This document shows positions 40,783 to 49,868 of a stretch of DNA of 64,000 bases, piece after piece (position 1 is the stretch's first letter; each line of letters begins with the position of its first letter). Below the pieces are notes generated by a model. It did no database searches and had not been told where the DNA came from. It was given only the letters and a program-made list of their open reading frames with translations. This DNA comes from Ardenticatenaceae bacterium (GTDB lineage Bacteria; Chloroflexota; Anaerolineae; Promineifilales; Promineifilaceae): the NCBI GenBank assembly GCA_020634565.1, contig JACKBN010000007.1:1-64000 (forward strand), in the 5' to 3' direction. Position numbers and translations under genes: made by a program.

Positions 40783-43700
40783 TTACTCCACAATCACCAA
40801 GTCACTGCTGCTGCGGCCAAACACCTCTGGCGAATACATCTCTTCGGCCTTGGTGGGCGGCACCACAAACGTGCCCGGCGTGGTGGCCCGAGCCACGTAG
40901 TCGTAAGTGTAGACACCTTCCCACAGCAGCGAGGTAAACGCTTCCACGCGCTCATCCCGCATGTTTTGATGATCGTACCACTGCCACCACCACCACCAGG
41001 GCAGGCTACCATTTAGCGCGTTCGGGTCTTCCGGCACGCTTTGCGAAACAGCCAACGCAGGATTGATCGCTTCCAGGCCAGCAGGCAGCGGATCAACCAG
41101 AGCCACGTGATAGCGACGATTATCGGCTACCAGCGTTAGCTTGACGCGCACCCGCACCCCCAGCTTGATATGCCAGGTGCCGTCATCGTCTTGCCAAACG
41201 TCTTCGGGATCGTCCACCGCCTCGTAGGTGCGTTCCACCACAAAACCACGGTTCAACGCTTCGAGCGACAGATCGGTTGGGGCATAGTTGAGGGCGAGGC
41301 GATAGTAAAGACGGCCGTCTCCATCCACACTCACCACAATATCGCCAGACTCTTCAGCCGCCAGGTAGCTCATCGGAATTTCCGTCAGGTAACGATCCGT
41401 GCTGCGGCCCACAAACTCCTGCGCCCCGGCATACGTCTCGCCCAGCCAGATTTGGGCCACAAAGTCCGGCGTTTCTGCCTCGAAGGTATTGAAGTAGCTA
41501 TCTAGCGCCAGCAGAATGAACACATTCTCCTGACTGCTGCCCCAATGGCCACGCATGCGGTGCGCCAGCAACCCATTGACCACTTTAGAAATCAGATCGC
41601 TGTCTGGTGTCTGGTTAATCAACGTTTGCAGAATGATGCCATCCGTGCGGCGATTGGAGTGCAGCAGCAGATAATCCTGCTCGCCGTAGGAAGTGGTGAA
41701 GTTGGCCGCATCAGCCGTTTCTACCGCCCGGTTGTTGATCAGTTGGCGAATCTGCGCCACATAATCTGCCGCGGCTGGATCATCCGCCAGGATGTCCCAC
41801 AGCCAGGCGTTGGCCTCCAGCGACAAATTATCAATGCCTGCCTCATCCAGCAGTGCGCGCGCCTTGGCAAAGTCACTGTCTCCCGCCAGATGGCGCACGT
41901 AAAGCGCGTATGAACTAATCGCCCAGCGCGTTTGCTGGCTGTACCAGTACGGATAGTAACTCTCGATATTTTGCAGATAGCTCTGCACGCTGGCCTGCAT
42001 GTCGGCGGGCACCGCAAACCCTTTCTGGCTGGCGACGGCCAAGGCGTGGGCCACATGCACCGTGTGGAACGGATACGACTCGCGGTAGCGTTCCCAAATT
42101 GGGAAGCCGCCGTCAGGGTTTTGCAGCCCTTGCAGCGCTTCGATGTCACGCACAACGGCCATCTCCATCTCGCCCGGCGCAGGCAAACCATCCGCCTCGA
42201 ACGCCGTCAGCACATCGCGCAGCGCGGCCACGGTGAGAATGCGCGAGGCGTACTCATCAGCCGAGTCGTAGCGGTGTTCGGTGAGGTAAAGCACGGCGTC
42301 CGTCAGTGCTTGCAGCGCCGTAGAAGAAGTGTTGATTTCCAAACCGCCATAGCCGGGAATCACGCCATCGGGCATGACAAACGGCTGGGCCACCACGCCT
42401 TCGTCCAGCGTGCCGTAGGTGGCAAACGCTTCGGTGGTCGCGGGGGTGTAGACGGGCATTTCGCCACTGGCAGCGTCGGCGTAGTCGCCAGAAACAACCG
42501 CCACCTGGAAGCGCGCCGTGCCCGCGCTGCTGGTGGTCGCCGGAAAGCGCACTTCCACACGGTCGTTGGCGGGCACCTCGACACGCTGGCCTGCGCCTGC
42601 CGTCAGGGTGAGATTGGTCACATCGAGGGCAACGTCTACGGTCATCGGCTCATCGGTCTGGTTTTGCACGACGATGGGCAGCTCAAACTGGTCGCCATAG
42701 TTCAAGAAGCGGGGTGCAGACGGCCGTACCATCAAAGGTAGCCGCGCCGTCAGGTTACTCTCGTTAGAGCCAAACAAATTATCGCCCGCCACAGCCACGG
42801 CCATGATGCGGTAACGCGTCAGGTTGTCCGGCAGCGTGAAGCTAATTTCGGCCGTGCCGGAGGCATCAGTTTGGCTGGCGGGGGCAAAAACAGCCAGCGG
42901 ATCAAAGTTGGTGCGCAGGTCAATTGGCGTGGGTGCTCCGGCTTCGCCATCGGCAACAGCTCCAGCTTCCATTGGCTCCGCCGCATATGCCAGGTCAGTT
43001 GCGGCATCATCCTCAAACGCAGCTTCTTCTTCTATAGTTTCCGTCACGTCGCGGGCCAATTCAGTAGTTGGTGTCACGTTGGCCCCTGCTTCTTCCGCTA
43101 AGGCTTCGGGGTTGGCGAGGATAATGGAGGAACGGCCGTATCGACTATCGATCCAGCTCCATTGAGTGATGTAGAACATATCCAGCGGGTTGCTGAGTTG
43201 GTAGTTGGTTAAGGCCAAAATCGCTTCATCCACCACCACCAGGGCCACTTCCGCGTTGGGTACGGGCTGGCCATTGGCATCGGTGACGGTGACGGAAACG
43301 GCCGTTTCGGCACCAGGTTCCAAACTATCCGACTGCGGTTCGATGGCGATGCTTAGTTCGCGACTGTACGGCGGCACGCTCAAAGTCAGCGAGCCGGTGG
43401 CGTAAGCGGGACGCGGCGGCACGCCAGGCATCTCTTCCCCAGCATCATTCGTGCGCGGCGCGGAACCAGCAACATCTACCTTCACCGTCAGACGCGGTAT
43501 GTGCTCCTCGGTGACGGGAATGCGCAGCGTGTAACTGCCATTCTCCAGCGTAAACGCTTCGGTAGAGAGAATGCCATTGTGATTGATCGTTAGCAGCCCT
43601 TCGGCTGGGCTAAACGGTGCCTGAACCAGAATTTCGGCCACGTCGCCAGGTTGGTACTCTTCTTTATCAGGAATAAGCGTGACTGCTTCTTGCGTCACGT

Positions 43701-46700
43701 TGCGCTGCACAGGCTGCTTGCCACCGCTGACCCAGCGGGTGAGCTGGCTCTGGTTTTGCCGTCCCTGCGCGTCGGTGACAACGGCCGTAATTTCATACGT
43801 GCCACCGGAATCGGTGTTGAAGGTACAGGTAACTGCCTCAGCGGCGCTGGTTACGGTGCATTCTTCGGTTTCGGCAGGTTGGTAGCCAACCCCGTATTTC
43901 CACTCCAACCGAGCCGCTGTGATGGAAACGGCCGTACCGCTCACCGCCGCGCCATCAATATCGGTGACGATTGCTTCAATTTCCAGCGGGGCACCCTGCT
44001 CCACAAAGGTGCTGGCGCTGCGTAGCCCCACGTACAGCTCGGCTGGATGCACCAGCAAGCCGGTGTTAGCCGACCACGCCTGCCGGTTCACGTCCATTAC
44101 CGTTGCTTCCGCGCGCACGGTGAAGGGGCGATTGCCTTCCAGCGCTTCAAAGTCGATTTGCAAGAAATGCTCGCCGCCAGCGTCGGTAAAGCCGCTAAAC
44201 GTTTCGACTACGCCCTCTGGACCACCGGGGAAGTAAAACTCTTCATCAAAGCCAAAGTCGTCAAAATACCACCAGGGCGTCCAGGTGCCAAAGGTAAAGC
44301 CGCGCCAGCCAGGTGGCGAGTAGTACGTGGGCGTGGAGGTGACATACCAGGTGGTGTCGGCATTGGGCAGTGGCCCACCAGCAAAGTAGCTGGCGGTAAC
44401 GGCCACGGTGGCAGCATCACCCACCACGTAAGGGCCGACACTTTCTTGCCGGGCGCTTACCTCAAATTCGGGGCGGCGGAACTCTTGAATTTGGAATTCA
44501 TGGAAGCCATATTCACCACCTACATTTTGCAAACTGCCTGCGGCGCGTAGTTCCATGTAGGCGTAGCCCAGATTTGCATTTTCTGGCAGTTCAATTTGCA
44601 GATCAAACCCACCAAAAGAGGTTGGGGTAACTGTGTCTTCGGCAATGACGTTGCCTTGCGGTCCGTACAGCGTGTAGCGGATGGCGTTGAGGCGGCTGCC
44701 GGGCAAGGTGATGGCGCCCTCGCCGCTGATGTGGCGCAGCCAGCCTTTGATGCTCACCGTTTCGCCAGGGCGATACATGGCGCGGTCATCGAAGATGTAC
44801 CAGCGCAGTTCGTCGCCCAGTTCACGGGACTGCCAGCCGCGATCGTCCCAGTAGGAGGTGCTGGCGGGCAGGATGGCCGTATCATCCCCTTGTGTGGCCA
44901 ACAGATACAAGATGCCCCGATCAGATAGCTCAAATTCGGCCAGACCAGCGGCGTCGGTTTGTTGGGTTGCGCTGCGATTGGTGGAGAGAGTGACATCGGC
45001 CAGCGGTGTGCCATCAGACAGATCGGTGGCCCAGGCGACCAGCTGCGAATGGTCGGCAAAGGCGTCCAGGCCAATTTGGGTGACCTGCACCCAGGTTTGA
45101 ATGTATTGTCGGCGTCGCTCCCAAAAGTCGCGGGCGAGTGTGGGCGGCTGGATGACGGCAATGACGTGTCCTGTTTCGCCATCGAGAGCTGGTTGGAGGG
45201 AAACGGCCGTTTCCGTCAACACATCTTCGACAGAATCCACCGCCATCATTTCATCGACAACCAGTTCACCCGGAGGCGTGGGCACATCGTCATCTTCACC
45301 CATCTCGTCAAAGTCGCGCAGATACTCCAGATAATCTGGCCAATCCTCAGGCGAAACAGCATATAGCTGCACGTGCAATTCATCATAATTCATCACGTAG
45401 AGCGTCAGGCTGGGGTCGCTGGTGGAGGGATCGGCGGTAACAAACGGCTCGCGCGGGCCGCTCACAAACGGCGTAGCGGAATCCACGCGGAAGCGGGCGT
45501 CTTCTGCCTCGCCCAGTGTCTGGCCGAAGATGTCGGTCAGGCCAGCATCAATCGTTACTTCGTAGGTGGTGCGTCCTTTCGTTAGTCCGCGAATGGTCAA
45601 CGTGGTGTAGCCAAGCTCCACAACAGCGCCGGGCAACTCTGGCTCGATGCGAATCATGGTTTCGTTAAACGCTTCGGGGTCCAGCGGATTGTTAAATTCC
45701 AGGTAGAACGGGGCCAACGGCGGGCAATCACGGTCAGACCAGCCGCAGGTATCGCGCTCCAGGCGCAGCGGCGGGTAAGTGTAAAAGGTGAAGCTTTGCG
45801 CGTCTGGGTTCAGGCGCGGCCCTTCAGCAGAGGGGATGTCGGGGCCAATGGTGATATTGATTTCGGCGTCGGCGGGTAACGGCCGTTCCGCCCGAAACGC
45901 CACCCATCTGCCCTCATTTGCCGATGCCACCCGACGGCTAACAGTCTCGTCGGCAGCAATCTCTGCCTCGGTGGCCAGGCGGATTGCTTCGTCATCTCCA
46001 TCAGCGGTGAGGCGGGTCACAGCCAGAATGGCGTCTGGATTCACAATTTGATCAAACGCCACAAAGATGATCGGTTCTAACGGCTGCGCTTCACGCGAAT
46101 TGGGATAATTATTGACCATCTGCACAGGCGGCGTGCTGAACGTCCAGCGCACCGTCTCGGGCAGTTCATTGCCCGTTGCCGAAGTGGTGCCAGCGGGAAT
46201 TTCGGCCACAAACTCAGTGGCCATCGGCAGCCGATCGACGGCATCAGCGTCTGCCTCAAAGCGGAGCGTTTGCGGGCTGATCCATTGCCAGGTGCCGGGC
46301 AGATCGGGCGTCAAGTCCACGGGCACATCGGCCTCGGTGAGGCTGCTGAGGTCGGTCAGGGGCACCATCGGCTGGTTAAAGGTGACGTTGAGGAACGGAG
46401 CCAGGCCAATGTCGCCTTCGGGGGAGTAGCGCAGCACTTCCAGTGGGCCGGTGGGCACTTCTTGGGGCACAAAATCGGTGGGCGGCGGGGGAAAAGTTTG
46501 TTCAACCGTTGTACCCGGAAGCGGCGGCGGAATCAGTTCATCGGGCAGGTTGAAATCCAGCTCGTCGGTTGGTTCGCCCATCAATTCTGGCAGGCGCGCC
46601 ACAATTTGGGCGATTTCTGCTTCCGTGAGCGGCTCGCCCGTGACCAGGGGATTGGCCTGTAATTCACTGGGCAAAGATTGGCCTTCGCTGAGGCTGATGA

Positions 46701-46947
46701 GTAGGCTGGCAGCGGTGCTGTTGGCCCCACCAAAGCTGGCGCTTTCCAGACCAGAGACGGTGTTACCAACGGCCGTTTCTGTGCGCAGCGTTGGCGTGGT
46801 AAAGCTACCATTGCTGCTGATGCCGGGGCCATTTTCAAACTGAAAATACCAGATGCCCACGCCAGCGGCAATGATGATAAGAAGCGCAACAAGGCCACCA
46901 ATGAGGGTGCGCTGCCGTTTGTTGGCTGATCCTGTAGGTTGAGACAT
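40783..46947 (-). CDS. Bacterial alpha-2-macroglobulin family protein, thioester lost
   Basis: 2054 residues. A basic start and one membrane segment (about 15-36) anchor it in the membrane with the bulk outside. Many beta-sandwich MG domains follow. The central region has the bait-type Ala/Glu/Asp-rich stretch (about 1280-1340), then the A2M domain (ETDASGTAEISFTLPDNLTRYRIMAVAVAG-like, near 1365) and the alpha/alpha-barrel thioester domain from about 1540. At the thioester site most bacterial relatives read YGCxEQ; this protein has RYDSADEYASR (about 1560), so Cys and Gln are both gone. It may still trap proteases or act structurally. It probably has its own promoter. Confidence 0.87.
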   Translation of the reverse strand: MSQPTGSANKRQRTLIGGLVALLIIIAAGVGIWYFQFENGPGISSNGSFTTPTLRTETAVGNTVSGLESASFGGANSTAASLLISLSEGQSLPSELQANPLVTGEPLTEAEIAQIVARLPELMGEPTDELDFNLPDELIPPPLPGTTVEQTFPPPPTDFVPQEVPTGPLEVLRYSPEGDIGLAPFLNVTFNQPMVPLTDLSSLTEADVPVDLTPDLPGTWQWISPQTLRFEADADAVDRLPMATEFVAEIPAGTTSATGNELPETVRWTFSTPPVQMVNNYPNSREAQPLEPIIFVAFDQIVNPDAILAVTRLTADGDDEAIRLATEAEIAADETVSRRVASANEGRWVAFRAERPLPADAEINITIGPDIPSAEGPRLNPDAQSFTFYTYPPLRLERDTCGWSDRDCPPLAPFYLEFNNPLDPEAFNETMIRIEPELPGAVVELGYTTLTIRGLTKGRTTYEVTIDAGLTDIFGQTLGEAEDARFRVDSATPFVSGPREPFVTADPSTSDPSLTLYVMNYDELHVQLYAVSPEDWPDYLEYLRDFDEMGEDDDVPTPPGELVVDEMMAVDSVEDVLTETAVSLQPALDGETGHVIAVIQPPTLARDFWERRRQYIQTWVQVTQIGLDAFADHSQLVAWATDLSDGTPLADVTLSTNRSATQQTDAAGLAEFELSDRGILYLLATQGDDTAILPASTSYWDDRGWQSRELGDELRWYIFDDRAMYRPGETVSIKGWLRHISGEGAITLPGSRLNAIRYTLYGPQGNVIAEDTVTPTSFGGFDLQIELPENANLGYAYMELRAAGSLQNVGGEYGFHEFQIQEFRRPEFEVSARQESVGPYVVGDAATVAVTASYFAGGPLPNADTTWYVTSTPTYYSPPGWRGFTFGTWTPWWYFDDFGFDEEFYFPGGPEGVVETFSGFTDAGGEHFLQIDFEALEGNRPFTVRAEATVMDVNRQAWSANTGLLVHPAELYVGLRSASTFVEQGAPLEIEAIVTDIDGAAVSGTAVSITAARLEWKYGVGYQPAETEECTVTSAAEAVTCTFNTDSGGTYEITAVVTDAQGRQNQSQLTRWVSGGKQPVQRNVTQEAVTLIPDKEEYQPGDVAEILVQAPFSPAEGLLTINHNGILSTEAFTLENGSYTLRIPVTEEHIPRLTVKVDVAGSAPRTNDAGEEMPGVPPRPAYATGSLTLSVPPYSRELSIAIEPQSDSLEPGAETAVSVTVTDANGQPVPNAEVALVVVDEAILALTNYQLSNPLDMFYITQWSWIDSRYGRSSIILANPEALAEEAGANVTPTTELARDVTETIEEEAAFEDDAATDLAYAAEPMEAGAVADGEAGAPTPIDLRTNFDPLAVFAPASQTDASGTAEISFTLPDNLTRYRIMAVAVAGDNLFGSNESNLTARLPLMVRPSAPRFLNYGDQFELPIVVQNQTDEPMTVDVALDVTNLTLTAGAGQRVEVPANDRVEVRFPATTSSAGTARFQVAVVSGDYADAASGEMPVYTPATTEAFATYGTLDEGVVAQPFVMPDGVIPGYGGLEINTSSTALQALTDAVLYLTEHRYDSADEYASRILTVAALRDVLTAFEADGLPAPGEMEMAVVRDIEALQGLQNPDGGFPIWERYRESYPFHTVHVAHALAVASQKGFAVPADMQASVQSYLQNIESYYPYWYSQQTRWAISSYALYVRHLAGDSDFAKARALLDEAGIDNLSLEANAWLWDILADDPAAADYVAQIRQLINNRAVETADAANFTTSYGEQDYLLLHSNRRTDGIILQTLINQTPDSDLISKVVNGLLAHRMRGHWGSSQENVFILLALDSYFNTFEAETPDFVAQIWLGETYAGAQEFVGRSTDRYLTEIPMSYLAAEESGDIVVSVDGDGRLYYRLALNYAPTDLSLEALNRGFVVERTYEAVDDPEDVWQDDDGTWHIKLGVRVRVKLTLVADNRRYHVALVDPLPAGLEAINPALAVSQSVPEDPNALNGSLPWWWWWQWYDHQNMRDERVEAFTSLLWEGVYTYDYVARATTPGTFVVPPTKAEEMYSPEVFGRSSSDLVIVE

Positions 46948-47095
46948 GCTTTCCCGTTCCTTTGTTGGTCCTTAACCCTTGTTTGGGGCCAAGGAGAAAT
47001 GGCAAACGTATCGATTCGATGTGGAATCTACATTGTAAACGATAGAACGCCCACAAAGGTTCCCCGATTTACAGAAACAGTCTCAACATCTCCAA

Positions 47096-48235
47096 TTACG
47101 GCCGTATCACCAAGGGTAGATACGTCTCATACAGTTCGGGCACCACATACAAAGAGACGGGGATTTCAAACGGGGCACCGGGCACGGGGGGCGTGACGTC
47201 AATGGTAACGGTGGTGGTGTAAGTGCCGGTAAGCAAGCCGGTGCTATTGAAGGAAAGGTCCACATCGGTGCTGGCGCTGCCGCTGTTCTGGCTGAGGCTC
47301 ACAGGCAAACTGCCCTGAGGGTCCAGCGAAGCGGTCCAGGTGAGACCTGGCGTAACGCTGATGCCGATGGTGTGGGTAACGGCCGTTGGCGCAGCCACAT
47401 CCAGCAACGTGGTGAGTTCACCTGGCTCAACGCTGGCAGCATATTGCAGCGTCAGACGGGCATCGTCCCAATAAACGTCGTTGTGCTTCACTGGAATGTT
47501 GGCCTTGGACCAAATAAAAACCGTAATTGTGTCCGCCTGGGCTACGGCCTCGACGCTGAATAGGCCAAATTCGTCGTATTGCATGCGCATGTCGCCCCAG
47601 ATGATGTTGGGGCTTTGCCAATCGGTACCGCCCGTGGGATCGATGCCCACGCGCTGATACAAATCGCCGTGGTCATTGGGATCGCTCAACCAGCCAGGCA
47701 GCGTATCACGCGCAGACCAGGCATGACCCCAGCTGCTGAAACAGTAACGGCCGTTTTCCAGCGCGCTCACCTGCTGCATCAAGCCACCCTCATGGGTGCT
47801 CCAAAAGGAAAAGTAATGCTGCGATTTTTCACCGCTGCGTACCCGGGGTGGTTGTTCATGCGGCAGCGAGGGGACGTACTCTGGCTGGATGTTCATCCAA
47901 TTTTCCGTGCGGGGTGTGTCCAGCCAGTATGGATGCCAATCGTCGGCCAGCTTGACGCGCTCGCAATATTGGTTGGGCTGGTCGTCGAACCAGGTTTGGC
48001 AGTCTGGGTGGCCGGGTGCGGCCATGACGTAAACGGGATAGTCGCCTTCAAAAGAAGGGTTGGCGATGAGGTTCGTGCCAGTGCAAACTTCTTCATCTCC
48101 AACCGCAATCGTGAGTGGCTGGGCAGGGGTAGAGGCCAGCACCACCGGGCGCGGACGCAGCAGCAGGGCAACGGTGGCGGTGAGCAGCAAAATGGCAAAC
48201 AAAATGGACAAGGATACGGCCGTACTTCTCTTCAC
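47096..48235 (-). CDS. Secreted beta-sandwich protein with YLPLV tail
   Basis: 379 residues; the start is GTG with AAGGAG 7 bases upstream. A signal peptide or anchor covers about 8-35. NLIANPSFEG starts a carbohydrate-binding-like jelly-roll domain (about 55-265) with WSTHEGGLMQQVSALENGRYCFS and DVYWDDARLTLQ. A second beta domain (about 275-360) resembles the BACON/Ig type (GLTWTASLDPQGSLPVSLSQ). It ends YETYLPLVIRP, and the final Arg-Pro-stop is encoded by an ACGGCCGT copy. It is likely exported and may bind sugars at the cell surface. It precedes the macroglobulin gene on the same strand. Confidence 0.75.
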   Translation of the reverse strand: MKRSTAVSLSILFAILLLTATVALLLRPRPVVLASTPAQPLTIAVGDEEVCTGTNLIANPSFEGDYPVYVMAAPGHPDCQTWFDDQPNQYCERVKLADDWHPYWLDTPRTENWMNIQPEYVPSLPHEQPPRVRSGEKSQHYFSFWSTHEGGLMQQVSALENGRYCFSSWGHAWSARDTLPGWLSDPNDHGDLYQRVGIDPTGGTDWQSPNIIWGDMRMQYDEFGLFSVEAVAQADTITVFIWSKANIPVKHNDVYWDDARLTLQYAASVEPGELTTLLDVAAPTAVTHTIGISVTPGLTWTASLDPQGSLPVSLSQNSGSASTDVDLSFNSTGLLTGTYTTTVTIDVTPPVPGAPFEIPVSLYVVPELYETYLPLVIRP

Positions 48236-48357
48236 AACAAAACTCCTTGGTGGATTTTTGTTGATGGTAGCAAAGCAGTTTATCTATTTCCGTGCCTGGG
48301 GCGTGAATTGTGGGCTGTTTTTACGGGATTTTTGCGGCAGTTTGCCGTTTGTAGACA

Positions 48358-48388
48358 AACAAAAAACCCGCCCAAATATTTGGGCGGG
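48358..48388 (-). terminator. Perfect palindromic hairpin with T-run on the minus strand
   Basis: CCCGCCCAAATATTTGGGCGGG is a perfect 22-base palindrome followed on the minus strand by six T. It lies upstream of the secreted protein gene, not downstream of any known minus-strand gene. It therefore either ends an unannotated minus-strand transcript or acts as a leader attenuator. Confidence 0.75.
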
Positions 48389-48649
48389 CAATGCTCCCCA
48401 TGACTGGATTATGGGAAGGTGCCGACTATGAAGAGGCTAAAGTAAAAACGGGATTAAGTTCAAAAAAACCCAATCCCGCTCATTATCACTTCTTTACCCT
48501 CTTTTGCGGCTGCGATCAGGCGAAGAACCCACGGATTTAGGTATGAATTCTTCTGCTGTTGGGTTATGATTAACCGCTAGAGTATCTTAGCATACGCCTT
48601 TTTAGCCGCCACCTATCTAAAAGGACAGGTTTTTTAGCAGCAAACATTA
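48389..48649. other. Intergenic region with a possible small RNA
   Basis: No CDS of usual size is present. On the minus strand a second stem is CGGGATT / AATCCCG (48450-48476). A short frame without a normal start (48486-48560) ends GSSPDRSRKRG. With the terminator at 48358 this is consistent with a minus-strand small RNA or a long structured leader of the secreted protein gene. The plus strand also carries the promoter of the PAS-LuxR gene. Confidence 0.3.
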
Positions 48650-49699
48650 ATGAAAAATGAGAGCGGCTTTATTTTTCCTAAACAGAATCAAATGAAAAAC
48701 ATCAAAGAACAAATCCAAGAGCTTTGGGCAGCCAACCACAAAGAGATCGGGATGGCATGGTATTTGCTGCCTGCGGCGGGTGATTCCAAAACGGCCGTAA
48801 CCGCCACCGATCTCCACAATCAAGTCACCAACTATCTGCTCATGTCCCCCTTCCAACCGGAAGCGGGCCGAAGAGTGGGTGAGCAATTGGCACAGGTGTT
48901 TGGTCTGTCGCTGGAAAAGCTGGGGTATTTGCAGCGTTTATTGGCAGAACAGCTCCTCATGGATTTGAACGAAGCCCAAACGACCTGGCTGGCCCATCGG
49001 CTATCCACCCTTTGGGCAGAAATGATCGTGGGCTACAGTGACCAGCTGCACAAAATGTACACGACGGAAGAAGCTCTGCTGGCAAAAATATTGCAGACCT
49101 TGCAACAAGAGGCAGAGCGGGAAAAACATTTTGAAGCGCTTCTTAACGATACCTACAGCCCAGTTGTGATCCATGAAAACGGCCGTATCCAGGCCATCAA
49201 CAAAGCCGTCACTCAGGTCTATGGTTACTCAGCCGATGAGTTGATGGGGCAAACCATTCAGGTGCTAGTGCATGCCATGGCCCCTTCCTCTGAACAAAGC
49301 ACTATCCTGCAAAATATGGGCGTCGGTTACCATCAAAAATACCAAACCAGCTGCCTTCATAAAAATGGCAGCGAAATTGCAATGGAAGTCACCGCCAGCC
49401 CCATTATTTACAACGGCCGTCGCATGCGCATGATTGTTTTACGGCCGCTTAACGCCCTCGGCAAGCCATCCCCCAACCAGGAAGATGTCACGCTTTCCCC
49501 GCGACAGCGGCAAGTTTTACATTACCTGGCCCTGGGTCTGGCCGACAAAGAAATTGCCAGCGCCTTGCAAGTGACGGTTTCCACCGTCAAACACCACAAG
49601 CAGGAGCTTTTCAAAAAAATCCAGGCCAACAATCGCTCCGAAGCCGTTATTTGGGCGTGGCAAAAATCGGATTTGTTTGCCGCCCTTCCCTCTGAGTAA
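48650..49699 (+). CDS. PAS domain LuxR-type transcriptional regulator
   Basis: 349 residues; a second ATG at 48692 is an alternative start, and neither has a strong ribosome site. An N-terminal helical domain (about 15-150) includes LAHRLSTLWAEMIVGYSDQLHKMY, and then a coiled stretch. A PAS domain covers about 160-270 (YSPVVIHENGRIQAINKAVTQVYGYSADELMGQ). The C-terminal LuxR helix-turn-helix is LSPRQRQVLHYLALGLADKEIASALQVTVSTVKHHKQELFKKIQ (from about 285). It probably senses a small molecule or redox state in the cytoplasm. Targets are unknown; it is divergent from the secreted protein and macroglobulin genes. Confidence 0.88.
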   Translation: MKNESGFIFPKQNQMKNIKEQIQELWAANHKEIGMAWYLLPAAGDSKTAVTATDLHNQVTNYLLMSPFQPEAGRRVGEQLAQVFGLSLEKLGYLQRLLAEQLLMDLNEAQTTWLAHRLSTLWAEMIVGYSDQLHKMYTTEEALLAKILQTLQQEAEREKHFEALLNDTYSPVVIHENGRIQAINKAVTQVYGYSADELMGQTIQVLVHAMAPSSEQSTILQNMGVGYHQKYQTSCLHKNGSEIAMEVTASPIIYNGRRMRMIVLRPLNALGKPSPNQEDVTLSPRQRQVLHYLALGLADKEIASALQVTVSTVKHHKQELFKKIQANNRSEAVIWAWQKSDLFAALPSE

Positions 49700-49868
49700 A
49701 CGCACCATTATGGGCTGAAAAGACGGCCGTTCCTCCCCCAACTCGCTCGCCAATTTCACCTAGTTGGACAACCCCAAACCGGGTATCATTGAGCCGATTC
49801 AACAAACTGTGCCCCATCCCTAAACGCCGCAAGACGTCTGTGGCACAGCCCACCCCACTGGAGGAAAA

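Noticed and set aside
48486..48560. Small minus-strand ORF ending SRKRG
   Set aside because: It has no ATG, GTG or TTG start in a sensible place and no ribosome site; treated as part of a possible RNA.
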